Positions 51,887-60,986 of a stretch of DNA of 64,000 nt are shown piece after piece; position 1 is the stretch's first letter, and each line of letters opens with the position of its first letter. Origin of the DNA: HXMU1420-13 sp024742815. GTDB taxonomy: Bacteria > Bacteroidota > Rhodothermia > Balneolales > Balneolaceae. Location of the stretch: positions 62,001 to 126,000 of the forward strand of contig JANSXX010000001.1 of NCBI GenBank assembly GCA_024742815.1, given 5' to 3'. Position numbers and translations under genes: made by a program. The notes under the pieces are model-generated. The model was not told where the DNA came from. It saw only the letters and a list, made by a program, of their open reading frames with translations, and did not search any database.

Positions 51887-53029
51887 ATGTCCGGACTTTA
51901 CCTGCATATTCCATTCTGTAAACAAGCCTGTTCTTATTGCGATTTCTATTTTGTAACCCGCCATCATCAGAAACAAGACTTTGTTGATGCGTTAATTAAA
52001 GAAATTGAATCGTATCGAAATTCTCGAATAACAAAGGAACCGATCAAATCGGTGTATTTTGGAGGAGGAACACCATCGTTGCTAAATGCGAATCAGTTTG
52101 AACAAATATTAGAAGCGATAGCCAAAACATTTAAACTAGCTGTTGAAGAACTTACGGTTGAAATGAATCCCGATGATGTGAAACCGGGTTATCTCGCAGA
52201 TCTAAAAAGTCTTGGAATCAACCGGGCAAGTATGGGAGTTCAATCGTTTGATGAAAGCTTGCTTGCGTTTATGCATCGTGCGCACAATCGCGCAGAAGCG
52301 CTAAAAAGCCTGGAATATTTGTCGACAGCCGGATTTGATAATTTTACGGTTGATTTGATTTATGGCAATCCGGGGCAGTCGCTGGAAGTACTGGAGAGTG
52401 ATATCGAAACTTTACTCAATTTCAATCCGCCACATGTTTCGGCCTATTCGCTAACAGTGGAACCGCACACCCGATTGGGAAAACAAGTGGAATTAGGTCG
52501 AATTATAGCTCCGGAAGACGATCAAGTAGCCACACATTTTGATACCGTTGTTTCTCGATTAGCAGATGCAGGAATCCATCAATATGAGGTTAGCAATTAC
52601 GCTAAACCCGGTCATGAAGCAGTACACAATTCCGCGTATTGGTCGCACCAGAATTACTTGGGATTGGGGCCGGCAGCACATTCACTTTGGTGGGATGTAG
52701 ATAGTGCGCAAGCTCAGCGCTGGCGCAACGAATCGGATCTGAAATCATATATAAATGATCCTATGAATCAGAAAGTGGAAATTGAAACTTTGAACTTAAC
52801 CTCGCTGGCGGAAGAACGGTTAATGCTGGGATTAAGAACCAAACAGGGAGTTAGTTCCAGTGAACTGCAAAGCCGATATCAATATTTATTAAGTGAAAAA
52901 CAGCGCGATTATTTAAACAAAAGGCAAGTAGATGGCTTTGTTATGCATAATGAAGACCGCATAGCTTTAACTCCCGATGGCTTAAAAATAGCCGATTCCA
53001 TCATTCTTGATCTGATAACTAGCGCATAG
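51887..53029 (+). CDS. hemW: HemW-like radical SAM protein
   Basis: A 380-residue radical SAM protein. The cluster cysteines are C11, C15 and C18 (FCKQACSYCDF), followed by VYFGGGTPSLL and MGVQSFDESLL. HemW was first annotated as oxygen-independent coproporphyrinogen oxidase but is a haem chaperone; the YSLTVEPHT string is typical. The C-terminal HemN_C domain is complete. Its stop overlaps the stop of the convergent HU-LysM gene by 11 bases. Confidence 0.94.
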   Translation: MSGLYLHIPFCKQACSYCDFYFVTRHHQKQDFVDALIKEIESYRNSRITKEPIKSVYFGGGTPSLLNANQFEQILEAIAKTFKLAVEELTVEMNPDDVKPGYLADLKSLGINRASMGVQSFDESLLAFMHRAHNRAEALKSLEYLSTAGFDNFTVDLIYGNPGQSLEVLESDIETLLNFNPPHVSAYSLTVEPHTRLGKQVELGRIIAPEDDQVATHFDTVVSRLADAGIHQYEVSNYAKPGHEAVHNSAYWSHQNYLGLGPAAHSLWWDVDSAQAQRWRNESDLKSYINDPMNQKVEIETLNLTSLAEERLMLGLRTKQGVSSSELQSRYQYLLSEKQRDYLNKRQVDGFVMHNEDRIALTPDGLKIADSIILDLITSA

Positions 53030-54512
53030 ATTCGTACCAAATAGCCGCCTTACGGTATTCTTCAGCTTGCGCCGAGTTACCTGCTTGCTCGTAGGCAACG
53101 GCAACATATCGGGCGGCATCAGCCAAACGGCGGTAATCTTCGGAACTTGGATTATCGGTAGTTCCTTCCAATTTTGGGATATTCAAATTCACGTTGGGTA
53201 AGATCAAATCCGGATCGTTCGCCGTTGTGTAATTTGCTTGAAAAATCAACGGCCACAAGCGTGTGTTTCCGTATGTTTGTCGGGCAATTTCATAAATCCA
53301 AACGCCGGAACTGGTGGTATAAGTTATCTCAAGCACTTCCTGAAGCTCAATCTGTGGTTCGCTTTGTTCGATGGACATCATTTCGCCGGGATTCTCTGAT
53401 AAGTCCACATCATCAGCAATCATCGGGATCACCTGACTTTCAGATTCTGCTTCAGCTGTTGTCGCTTCCGATTCAGCCGGTGGTTCAAAAGCTAATGGGT
53501 CATTAATTGGATCAGCTTGAGTAGCCGTTGGAGTGGATGAATCAGCTGTTTGAGGCTGAGAATCCGTTCGGAAGAAGAAGAACCAAGTTGCTATAATCAA
53601 TATCAGAAATGCACCTACAACACCAAGAAGAAATGTGGGTGAAACTCCCGCTTTATCACGATTTGGGAGCCCGGGTGTTTTTAAAGCTGAGTTTTTCTCT
53701 TCTGTTTCTTTAGAAGCTTCTTCTTCCGTAGCTTCAATCTCCACTTCCTCTTCTTCCAAATCTTCGGTTTCGTCTAATTCAAACGATGGTTCGGGCGTTT
53801 TTTCAGTAGAATAATCAGTGCTTAAAGTGCTATCGTCCATTTCGAACGATGATGCGACAGGTGCATCTTCAACATACTCATCATCTTTTTCTACTTCTTT
53901 TTCTTCATCACCTTCTTCAGAAAGTCCGAGAATATCGTCGAGTAATTCATCTTCGGATATGGGTGTGGATACAGATTCCGACGCTACTTCTGTATCCGGG
54001 ATTTCCCGTGGTTCGGGCATTTTAGCCTCGTTGGAATCCTCGTCGTCCTCAAAATTAAAGGGATCATCATCAGGTGACGGTTGCTTACCCGGCGAAGTAG
54101 TTAATGTATTGAATAATGCTTCCGCACTGTTCGTTTCTGTCTCTGACTTAGGTTTAGAAGTTTCTTTCTCTGGTTTTTCATCGGCCGAGTTATCCTCTAA
54201 AACGCGCGCTTCTAAGTGATCAAATTCATGATTCACCTTTTTCTCAAGGGCCTTGTAAGGCGTAAAAGAAAGGCGCTTATGAGCAGGAATGGTAATTGTT
54301 TCGCCGGTTTGTGGATTTACGCCTTTGCGCTCTGCAACATTAACTACGGTAAAGCTTCCAAAATTGGTGATTGCTGCTTTTTCTTTATCCTGAATGTCAT
54401 CGAGTAGAACATCAGTGAGATGCGAAATAAATTCCTGCGCGGCCGTTTTTGAAATGTAGGTTTCATCGGAAAGCTGCTCAACAATATCGGCTAGTGTTAC
54501 CTTATCCTTCAT
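53019..54512 (-). CDS. HU domain-transmembrane-LysM fusion protein
   Basis: A 497-residue chimaeric protein. Residues 1-94 are an HU/IHF DNA-binding domain with a complete arm (ERKGVNPQTGETITIPAHKR) and core ITNFGSFTV. Residues 95-290 are a very acidic, low-complexity linker (DDEDSNEAK, EEEEVEIEATEEEA). Residues 293-314 form one membrane helix (LLGVVGAFLILIIATWFFFF). After a second linker, residues 396-447 are a LysM-like domain (SSGVWIYEIARQTYGN, LWPLIFQANY, NVNLNIPKLEG), and 458-497 a helical pair. Topology puts HU in the cytoplasm and LysM in the periplasm. TAATG couples it to the second HU gene. A DNA-to-wall tether is inferred. Confidence 0.9.
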   Translation of the reverse strand: MKDKVTLADIVEQLSDETYISKTAAQEFISHLTDVLLDDIQDKEKAAITNFGSFTVVNVAERKGVNPQTGETITIPAHKRLSFTPYKALEKKVNHEFDHLEARVLEDNSADEKPEKETSKPKSETETNSAEALFNTLTTSPGKQPSPDDDPFNFEDDEDSNEAKMPEPREIPDTEVASESVSTPISEDELLDDILGLSEEGDEEKEVEKDDEYVEDAPVASSFEMDDSTLSTDYSTEKTPEPSFELDETEDLEEEEVEIEATEEEASKETEEKNSALKTPGLPNRDKAGVSPTFLLGVVGAFLILIIATWFFFFRTDSQPQTADSSTPTATQADPINDPLAFEPPAESEATTAEAESESQVIPMIADDVDLSENPGEMMSIEQSEPQIELQEVLEITYTTSSGVWIYEIARQTYGNTRLWPLIFQANYTTANDPDLILPNVNLNIPKLEGTTDNPSSEDYRRLADAARYVAVAYEQAGNSAQAEEYRKAAIWYESMR

Positions 54513-54793
54513 TATTTCCCCTCGTTCAGTTCATCTTTAAGTGTGGTACTTTGTGTGAACTGTACCACTTTTTTCTTAGGTAACTGAATCATCCCCTTAT
54601 AATGCGGATTATATGTTTGATAGCTGTCGCGAATTCGAGAATGAAAACTTCCGATTTTTGGCAAAGTAAAACCTTCATCATTGGCTAAATGGTCCGATAA
54701 GATATCTACCAAGCGATTATAAATTCGTTCAGTTTCTTGTTGCGTGAAGCCTGTGCGTTCACTTAATTGCCTGATAGTGTCTATTTTTCCCAT
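54512..54793 (-). CDS. divergent HU/IHF-family DNA-binding protein
   Basis: A 93-residue HU-fold protein: helical N-terminus (IDTIRQLSERTGFTQQETERIYNRLVD), the turn LPKIGSFH, and a DNA-arm region YNPHYKGMIQLPKKK that keeps the arm-tip NP but diverges after it. It is upstream of the HU-TM-LysM gene with stop and start sharing one base (TAATG), so both proteins should be made at similar rates. It may be the heterodimer partner of the fused HU domain. Confidence 0.88.
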   Translation of the reverse strand: MGKIDTIRQLSERTGFTQQETERIYNRLVDILSDHLANDEGFTLPKIGSFHSRIRDSYQTYNPHYKGMIQLPKKKVVQFTQSTTLKDELNEGK

Positions 54794-54925
54794 GCGAAGT
54801 AAGAATTTGAATCAATTACTTATAAAATACCTAAAGAATCAAATAACATAAGCGCCGAAAATACTTAAAAATTAGCATAATCTTTTTTTCATCAATCCAA
54901 TTCGGATACGTATTATTCAGTACCT

Positions 54926-55900
54926 ATGACTAAATCAGTAGAGCAATTACTAAACGATGCTGTAGATTACGCAGCACTGAAGCCGCCGACAAGCTTACCC
55001 TTGCGCGACGCTCTGCGCGAATATACCCGCATAACCAATACCCAAGACAGTTGGATTCTTTCACGATTTGTGATTCCACATTCACAAATTCCTGACCTGG
55101 CTCAGTTCGCAGATCGTCGGGACCGGTTACAAGGTCCTCTGAATCTCTGTATTTTTGGCCCAATTGTAGACACACTGCACGAATTCAAAAACACAGTTCT
55201 GAATATTGAAAAAGATATTCTTTCGGCGCATTCAGGATTTCCCGGTGAAGTACGTACCAATATCCTTGAATTAACTTTGCCTAAGGTAAGTGTGGACAAT
55301 TTTAATGCTGAGGAACTGGTAAAAGCCATTGAAGCTGTTGTAACAACTTCTGCTGATTCTAGATTGCTCCCTCACCGTGTATACTTTGAAATACCCGGAC
55401 ATGATATTGAAATCGAATTGGCGAAAAAAATTATCAAAGTGATTGCTGTGCACAATAAATCGGTGCTCAAGCGAAAAATTGATAATTACCTCTTTTCCGG
55501 ATTAAAAGTGAACTGTACGCCGGCCCCAACACCGGAGTTTTTGGCTGAAGTTATGCTGTACGCACGCGACGCCAACGTTGCATTGAAGTTTGCCGGACAC
55601 AATATTCATTCCTTTCCAAGTTTCGATTACACCACGAATTCCAAAGTTTTCGGGTTAGTCAATATTTTAATGGCAGGACTTCTAGCCTACACTCAGGATT
55701 TGACGGTGGAAGAAACTATTCAAGTATTGGAAGAAAAAAACTCGAGCAACTTCATTTTTAAAGACGGATACATTGCCTGGCGAGAACTTGCTGCACCTAT
55801 GATGGAAATCAAAATGCTACGTATGCTTTCGATTACTTCGATCAATCTAACTGATTTTGACACATCATTAGCCGGATTAAAAGAGCGAGCTATTTTATAA
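54926..55900 (+). CDS. uncharacterised probable TIM-barrel protein
   Basis: A 324-residue protein of unknown function. LKFAGHNIHSFPSFD, GLVNILMAGLLA, FIFKDGYIAWRE and the terminal RMLSITSINLTDFDTSLAGLK match, in order and spacing, the segments KATAGLHHP, GFLNVLAAA, FRF..GLRWRG and SFGSCSFDEPV.DL of a conserved hypothetical family I know from actinobacteria and other phyla. Here the AGLHH and GSCSF motifs are changed (AGHNIH; ITSINL), so the active site, if any, may differ. N-terminal LREYTRITNTQDSWILSRFVIP is another family-like segment. Its end overlaps the end of the convergent protease gene by 11 bases. Confidence 0.65.
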   Translation: MTKSVEQLLNDAVDYAALKPPTSLPLRDALREYTRITNTQDSWILSRFVIPHSQIPDLAQFADRRDRLQGPLNLCIFGPIVDTLHEFKNTVLNIEKDILSAHSGFPGEVRTNILELTLPKVSVDNFNAEELVKAIEAVVTTSADSRLLPHRVYFEIPGHDIEIELAKKIIKVIAVHNKSVLKRKIDNYLFSGLKVNCTPAPTPEFLAEVMLYARDANVALKFAGHNIHSFPSFDYTTNSKVFGLVNILMAGLLAYTQDLTVEETIQVLEEKNSSNFIFKDGYIAWRELAAPMMEIKMLRMLSITSINLTDFDTSLAGLKERAIL

Positions 55901-57641
55901 GCGTCATTGCTTTTGTTTTGATGCCGTCTTCGCTAATCAATTGGTAAAAATAAATGCCTGAAGAAAGTGCTCGTGCATCAAAGAGAATATCATGAAATCC
56001 GGCCTCGATAGTGCCACTGTAAACGATTTGAATTTCTCTGCCAATTGAGTCGAATACACGTAAGGTAATATTTTGCGTTCTTGGAATGGTTACCCGAATT
56101 TTGGTGCGCGGGTAAAATGGATTCGGATAGTTTTGGGCTAGCTGTATTTCTTCGGCGATAAAGTAGTCGGTAAATCGGAATGCATATCCATTGCTTTCAT
56201 CTACCGAGCTATTCATCACTACCAAGCCAATTTTATCAATCTCGTTATACAACCAATTGGTTTCTATACTTCCAGATAATCGATCGCGAGAGCCAATTGC
56301 GGTTTGTATGCGAGTTGAACCATCTGGCATGTAAGCTATTAAACCGAGATGCACCTCAGGATTTTCTACATAAAAGTCGAACTTCACGTAACCCTCAGAA
56401 ATCGTATTTAGCTCGTTTTCGAGCGTATAGTAACGAGCCGCGAAAGGTGATAAAAACAATGTATCGGTTAATTGAGATTGTAACTCTGTGTAAGTTGCTG
56501 AAATTCTGGGGTTGGGATACAGCAACCGCTCTTCGAATCCAAAATCAGTTCCCGAAAAGTCCGACCCACTTGCATAATGCCACATATACGATTCTAAAAC
56601 TGCAGCGTCGTAAGAATCGCTCAGACCTACCAACACAGTTCTGATAGCATCTAAAAGAGTAATGCTTGTATTTGCTTCGATCACTTGCCAAACTTCAGTC
56701 CAGAAAAAAGGTCCAAAACGTTCGTAGAAATACAGCGCCCAGGTTATATCCTCGTAAGAACCGGCGGTTAAAGAAGTAGCAGGAAAATTGAATAGGTCGG
56801 AGGCAAACCCGGTGATGTAGTTGTAGTAATCATTTACATCATCATACACTACTTCTTCCATTAAAGTAGCATCCATTTCGGCCCAACGATCTGTTTCACC
56901 CTGCCAGTTATTTTGAGCAAACTGAATGGCATGTTTAAACTCATGTGCCATAGTTACTTTTACAGCTCCAATTACATCTCCCTCTGGATCAGTATTGGGT
57001 GGATAGCCCACAAAATCATTCTCAATATAAATACAGGTGCCGGGTGAATTAGAATTGCACGAAAAACTACCGGAAGTACGATTGTTGGTTAATCCATAGG
57101 CACCGATATTGGCTAAGTTTTGCACAAACACATCGTATACTTCACCATCTCCAATTGGGTCGGTAAAACCTAAAGTAACTATTTCATGTTGATAAGATGA
57201 GTCGGCCGCCTCTGCAATTTCTTCTACATAATCTGGAATTCCATTTGAGTTAAAATCATCGGAGGGAACACGATGAGAGCCACTGGTTTCGTAATGAATT
57301 CTAAATTTTCCTCCCGGCGAAATATACTCGGTGGCAGAAAAAGAACGAGGGGTATTCAACGCATTGAATGCAGTTTTTAGAGCAGGTGATACTTCGGATT
57401 CTTGATCATTCAATGAAATAATTAACGGTGTAAGACATTTTATGAAGGAATGATCATGCGAATGATGAAGAGATCCTGTTGAATCAAAATGCTGTAAAAT
57501 TACCAGTTCAGGGTTCTGTACTTCAGCGTTAACTCCCACTATTTGCCCAAGTATTGGGGTGCCTGTCAACAACACTAACAGGCTGGTACAAAGCAGTTTA
57601 AATGAGTGTAGATGTGGGTTAGTTGGTGGCGTCTTTTTCAA
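55890..57641 (-). CDS. secreted metalloprotease with T9SS sorting domain (MXAN_6640-like)
   Basis: A 583-residue secreted protein. After a signal peptide (cleaved near GTPILGQ) comes a catalytic region with DFNSNGIPDYVEE and the zinc motif HEFKH (H233, E234, H237), with WAEMDATLMEE 10-20 residues on. The last 80 residues are a type IX secretion sorting domain: QNYPNPFYPRTKI, LRVFDSIGRE, LSSGIYFYQLI. The protein should pass the outer membrane by T9SS. Its neighbourhood includes porX, 3.4 kb away. Confidence 0.92.
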   Translation of the reverse strand: MKKTPPTNPHLHSFKLLCTSLLVLLTGTPILGQIVGVNAEVQNPELVILQHFDSTGSLHHSHDHSFIKCLTPLIISLNDQESEVSPALKTAFNALNTPRSFSATEYISPGGKFRIHYETSGSHRVPSDDFNSNGIPDYVEEIAEAADSSYQHEIVTLGFTDPIGDGEVYDVFVQNLANIGAYGLTNNRTSGSFSCNSNSPGTCIYIENDFVGYPPNTDPEGDVIGAVKVTMAHEFKHAIQFAQNNWQGETDRWAEMDATLMEEVVYDDVNDYYNYITGFASDLFNFPATSLTAGSYEDITWALYFYERFGPFFWTEVWQVIEANTSITLLDAIRTVLVGLSDSYDAAVLESYMWHYASGSDFSGTDFGFEERLLYPNPRISATYTELQSQLTDTLFLSPFAARYYTLENELNTISEGYVKFDFYVENPEVHLGLIAYMPDGSTRIQTAIGSRDRLSGSIETNWLYNEIDKIGLVVMNSSVDESNGYAFRFTDYFIAEEIQLAQNYPNPFYPRTKIRVTIPRTQNITLRVFDSIGREIQIVYSGTIEAGFHDILFDARALSSGIYFYQLISEDGIKTKAMTLIK

Positions 57642-57651
57642 TGAAATTGCT

Positions 57652-57659
57652 TATTTTTG
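57652..57659 (+). promoter_or_regulatory. TATTTTTG -7 element upstream of trhO
   Basis: TAnnTTTG match, 51 bases before ATG 57710. It lies beyond the protease start on the other strand. No TTG is at the ideal distance. Confidence 0.4.
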
Positions 57660-57709
57660 AGCTTGCTAACGATATAATCGGCAATCTCGTCTTTAACAAA
57701 AGAAATACA

Positions 57710-58663
57710 ATGTACGAAGTTATACTTTATTATAATTTTAACCCAATCGAAGAAGTAGAGCGTTTCACAAAGCTGCACAAAAAAAAGTGCCAAGAGCTAG
57801 GTTTGAAGGGTAGGATTTATATATCAAGTGAAGGAATTAATGGAACGGCAGCAGGTACAAAAGAACAAGTTGAAGCATATAAACAATATGTTTGGTCGTT
57901 ACCCGGATTCGAAGACACCGAGTTTAAGCAAGATCAATCAGAGTATATCCCGTTCGCAAAACTGATCTGTAAAATTAGAGAAGAGATTGTTTCACTTCAT
58001 ATGGACGGTGTAGATCCCAAAGATGGAGGAAAACACCTGGCCCCAAGCGAGTGGCGAAAAGTTATGGAGTCGGGAGAAGATTATGTGATGATTGATGTTC
58101 GCAATAACTATGAATCGAAAGTAGGGCATTTTAAGGGAGCGTTAACTCCTGATCTGGATAATTTTTACGATTTCCCTCAATGGCTCGATGAAGTAGATAT
58201 CCCGAAAGACAAAAAAGTACTAATGTATTGCACGGGTGGTATTCGTTGCGAGAAATTTTCGGTATTGATGAAAGACAAAGGCTGGGATGATGTAAACCAA
58301 CTACATGGTGGGATTCTGAATTATGCCAAAGAAGAAGAAGGCAAGCACTTTGAAGGAAAGTGTTTTGTGTTTGATGATCGCTTGATAGTACCGGTGGATC
58401 CAAAGAATCTGGAGCCCATTGCGCAGTGCGAAATCACTGGTAAGCCCGCCGATACCTACGTGAACTGTGCCAATATGGAATGCAATAAGCTATTCGTATG
58501 CAGCGAAGAAGGAGCACACATAATGGAAGGCTGTTGTAGTGAAGAATGCAAAGCCAGTGACTATAAACGGCCGTTTGATCCTGAAAATGCCTTTAAGCCG
58601 TTTAGAAAATGGTATAATTATTTCGGCGATGACTTCAAACAACGCACGGTTGAATCTGCCTGA
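57710..58663 (+). CDS. trhO: tRNA uridine(34) hydroxylase TrhO (rhodanese family)
   Basis: A 317-residue enzyme that makes 5-hydroxyuridine at wobble position 34 of tRNA. After an acylphosphatase-like N-terminus (about 1-95, GRIYISSEGINGT) there is a rhodanese domain with active-site loop CTGGIRCEKF (C174, C180). The C-terminal tail carries cysteines C-x-N-...-C-x3-C...-C-C-x3-C (NCANMECNKLFVC, GCCSEEC), as in the family. ATG 57710 is the natural start; the frame upstream crosses the promoter. The next gene begins 35 bases before its stop. Confidence 0.95.
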   Translation: MYEVILYYNFNPIEEVERFTKLHKKKCQELGLKGRIYISSEGINGTAAGTKEQVEAYKQYVWSLPGFEDTEFKQDQSEYIPFAKLICKIREEIVSLHMDGVDPKDGGKHLAPSEWRKVMESGEDYVMIDVRNNYESKVGHFKGALTPDLDNFYDFPQWLDEVDIPKDKKVLMYCTGGIRCEKFSVLMKDKGWDDVNQLHGGILNYAKEEEGKHFEGKCFVFDDRLIVPVDPKNLEPIAQCEITGKPADTYVNCANMECNKLFVCSEEGAHIMEGCCSEECKASDYKRPFDPENAFKPFRKWYNYFGDDFKQRTVESA

Positions 58664-59540
58664 AAACAGTGTTTGCCCGGTTCGTATTGTAGCTCCTTAT
58701 CCAATTACGCACGAATTTAAAGCAACCCAAGAGTTTGTTGGAAAGACGCTCTTGGAGATGATGTGCACAAAATTTCCATTCAGAACCAAAAGCGAATGGA
58801 ATAAACGAATTGAGGAAGGGCGGGTTTTTCTAGAAAATCGAGATTCTAAGCCCGATACCATTTTAACTAACTTTGATGAAATTAGGCATCATAATCCTGC
58901 CGTAATCGAACCAAGCGTTCCAGATACAGTTCGAATTATCGAAGAAACGGACAGTTACTTAGCAGTTTTTAAACCGGCGCCTATGCCCATGCATCCCGGT
59001 GGGCGATATTTTAAAAATACCCTTAAATCAATTCTTGAAGAAAAGGGATTCGAGGGATTAAAAATTACCCATCGTTTGGATGCCGTAACCTCCGGAATTG
59101 TACTTTTTGCCAAAAACAAAGAGTTTGCAAAACAGGTGATGCAAGCATTTATGACTGGTAATGTGGAAAAAGAGTATCATGCTACGGTTTTCGGAGTACC
59201 AACGGAATCTGCAAAAACAATTCAGTCCAAAATAAGGCGTAAACATGGATTTGTGTTTGAAAGTGGTGGGGAGTTAGACTCTGGGCAGGTAGGAATAACA
59301 CATTTCGAAGTGATTTCCTCATCACCGGAAACCAATACAAGTTTGATACGATGTAATCCTATAACAGGTCGCACTCATCAAATCAGATTGCATCTTGCCG
59401 AATGGGGGTATCCAATTATCGACGATCCGATTTACGGCCCAAACGGAGATCGAAGTAGCCGCAAAACACAGAATGTTGGAATTTCATTAATTTCGAAGCA
59501 ACTCTATATTCCCAGCCTAGGCATAAATGTTAAGTGTTAA
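58629..59540 (+). CDS. RluA-family pseudouridine synthase
   Basis: A 303-residue RNA pseudouridine synthase. The catalytic aspartate D151 is in HRLDAVTSG, and GRTHQIRLHL is the second family motif. N-terminal 35-90 form an S4-like RNA-binding lead (GKTLLEMMCTKFPFRTKSEWNKRI). I start at ATG 58629, which overlaps trhO by 35 bases; earlier in-frame starts lie deep within trhO. The target RNA position is not deducible. A translational link to trhO joins two RNA modifiers in one operon. Confidence 0.9.
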   Translation: MTSNNARLNLPENSVCPVRIVAPYPITHEFKATQEFVGKTLLEMMCTKFPFRTKSEWNKRIEEGRVFLENRDSKPDTILTNFDEIRHHNPAVIEPSVPDTVRIIEETDSYLAVFKPAPMPMHPGGRYFKNTLKSILEEKGFEGLKITHRLDAVTSGIVLFAKNKEFAKQVMQAFMTGNVEKEYHATVFGVPTESAKTIQSKIRRKHGFVFESGGELDSGQVGITHFEVISSSPETNTSLIRCNPITGRTHQIRLHLAEWGYPIIDDPIYGPNGDRSSRKTQNVGISLISKQLYIPSLGINVKC

Positions 59541-59596
59541 ATTTTAAATTATTATCTAGGAGTACATTTAAAACTTATCATTTAACCTTTAACATT
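59526..59596. repeat. AT-rich inverted repeat after the pseudouridine synthase gene
   Basis: AATGTTAAGTGTTAAATTTTAAAT at the left (59526 on) and ATTTAAAAC...TTTAACATT at the right (to 59596) form an imperfect inverted repeat. The left arm includes the last codons and stop of the gene. It shares AATGTTAAG and ATTTAAAACTTA with 60987-61038. Confidence 0.7.
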
Positions 59597-59598
59597 AC

Positions 59599-60393
59599 CT
59601 ATTTGGGTTCAAAAAAGGCTCTAGCAATTGCCGCAAACTGTTTCGGTTTGTCTAAAAACGCGTAATGTCCGGCATCCTCGATCACTACTAAGGCACTGTT
59701 TTTAAGTCCAGCATCAATGCGCTCTGCCTGATAGATGGGAGTAGCATCATCATTTCTGCCCCAAAGCAATAAGGTTTCATGTTCAATGGTGGGTAATTGG
59801 TTTTCCAGATGCTCAGAAATAGATTTAACAAAAGTTTCTCGCATCACCCCTGATAATTTTGAATAATCGCTGGAGCCTAAACTTTTCCAAAGATCCGTAC
59901 TTCGTAACCAACTCAGCGCTTTTTCACGAAGGGGATTAGGGAGGATCATAAACGGAGCTTTCAGTGTTTTTGCGGTGTATTTTCGAAGATAAAATTTAAA
60001 CGAGCGTTGTGGTTTCATGCCGGCGCCACCGGTAATTAGCACTTTTTGAATTACCTGCTTCCCTTTGGGTCGATTTAGTAGTTTCAGAATAACTCGCCCA
60101 CCAAACGAATGCACAAGCACATCTACATGATCATCAGGCAACATCGAAATAAAGGCTTCAATAGCATCGGCATAGTCATCAATACTCCAAGGAGTACTCG
60201 GTTCATTTGATTCCCCAAAACCGGGAAAGTCGATCACATAACTTGCTCGGATATCTGCAAGTTGGCTTGCAATGGGCATCATTACGCGTTTGCTGCTTCC
60301 CCATCCGTGCAGTACAACCAAAGCTTTTCCGTTGCCAACAACCTCGTATGCAATGCGCTGTTCTTTGTAATTGAAATAATGTGTTTTACTCAT
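59599..60393 (-). CDS. alpha/beta hydrolase
   Basis: A 264-residue alpha/beta hydrolase. The oxyanion loop reads LHGWGSSKRV; the nucleophile elbow is VHSFGG (Ser); the acid is in LLWGRNDDATP and the histidine in DAGHYAFLDKP. The cap domain is large. It resembles esterases of the MhpC/BioH/YbbA type; substrate unknown. ATG 60393 (MSKTHYF) is the start; an ATG at 60420 would give a weak leader. Confidence 0.9.
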   Translation of the reverse strand: MSKTHYFNYKEQRIAYEVVGNGKALVVLHGWGSSKRVMMPIASQLADIRASYVIDFPGFGESNEPSTPWSIDDYADAIEAFISMLPDDHVDVLVHSFGGRVILKLLNRPKGKQVIQKVLITGGAGMKPQRSFKFYLRKYTAKTLKAPFMILPNPLREKALSWLRSTDLWKSLGSSDYSKLSGVMRETFVKSISEHLENQLPTIEHETLLLWGRNDDATPIYQAERIDAGLKNSALVVIEDAGHYAFLDKPKQFAAIARAFFEPK

Positions 60394-60491
60394 GGAAACT
60401 GATTTGCGCAAACTTCTCACTTCAGCCAGTTCAAAACAAGTTGACTTCCAAAGAAATCTTTGGCTTATTTATGATGAACTACGGGGTAATT

Positions 60492-60980
60492 ATGAATAAA
60501 CAACAAATTAAGAGAAGTTTATTTTTTTGGGCCGATCGACTTCAGATCAAAAAGCGTGAACGTTATGCGCTCACAACGCTGGCAATACTTTTCGTGATGC
60601 TTGCTTTAATAAATGTATTCTATACCGAAAAGATGGTTCCCGTGCCGGAAAATCACGCGCAAATACTGGCCGATTTCAAACAAAGAAGTGCACTTATCGA
60701 ACGCGAAATGCTCATCAATCAACAAAAGTATAATGGAATAGAGCAGGCAAATACAGATCAAGAGGAAAGCCCTAATGATATAATTATGGAGACCATTTCC
60801 ATAAATAGTGCCACTGTAACACAGCTAACAAGTCTACCGGGAATTGGTGCTACCTATGCACAAAGAATAATTGAATATCGGGAAACTAATGGGGATTTTA
60901 CTTCCGTTGATGAACTCGTAAAGGTGAGAGGAATAGGCGAAAAAACTCTAGAGAAGATTAAACCTTTCATAAAATTGTAA
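60492..60980 (+). CDS. ComEA-like helix-hairpin-helix membrane protein
   Basis: A 162-residue protein with one membrane helix (about 26-46, ALTTLAILFVMLALIN), a polar spacer and a C-terminal helix-hairpin-helix pair (INSATVTQLTSLPGIG, then VDELVKVRGIGEKTLEKI). This is the ComEA arrangement: an anchored DNA-binding protein for uptake of transforming DNA. I start it at ATG 60492, where a reasonable purine-rich site precedes. No other com gene lies here. Confidence 0.9.
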   Translation: MNKQQIKRSLFFWADRLQIKKRERYALTTLAILFVMLALINVFYTEKMVPVPENHAQILADFKQRSALIEREMLINQQKYNGIEQANTDQEESPNDIIMETISINSATVTQLTSLPGIGATYAQRIIEYRETNGDFTSVDELVKVRGIGEKTLEKIKPFIKL

Positions 60981-60986
60981 GTGCTA

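Noticed and set aside
53818..54219. Serine-rich plus-strand open frame of 133 codons
   Set aside because: It is the antisense of the acidic linker of the HU-LysM protein; GAA/GAT-rich codons read as Ser on the other strand.
56180..56644. 154-codon plus-strand frame
   Set aside because: It is antisense to the T9SS protease gene, whose motifs are clear.
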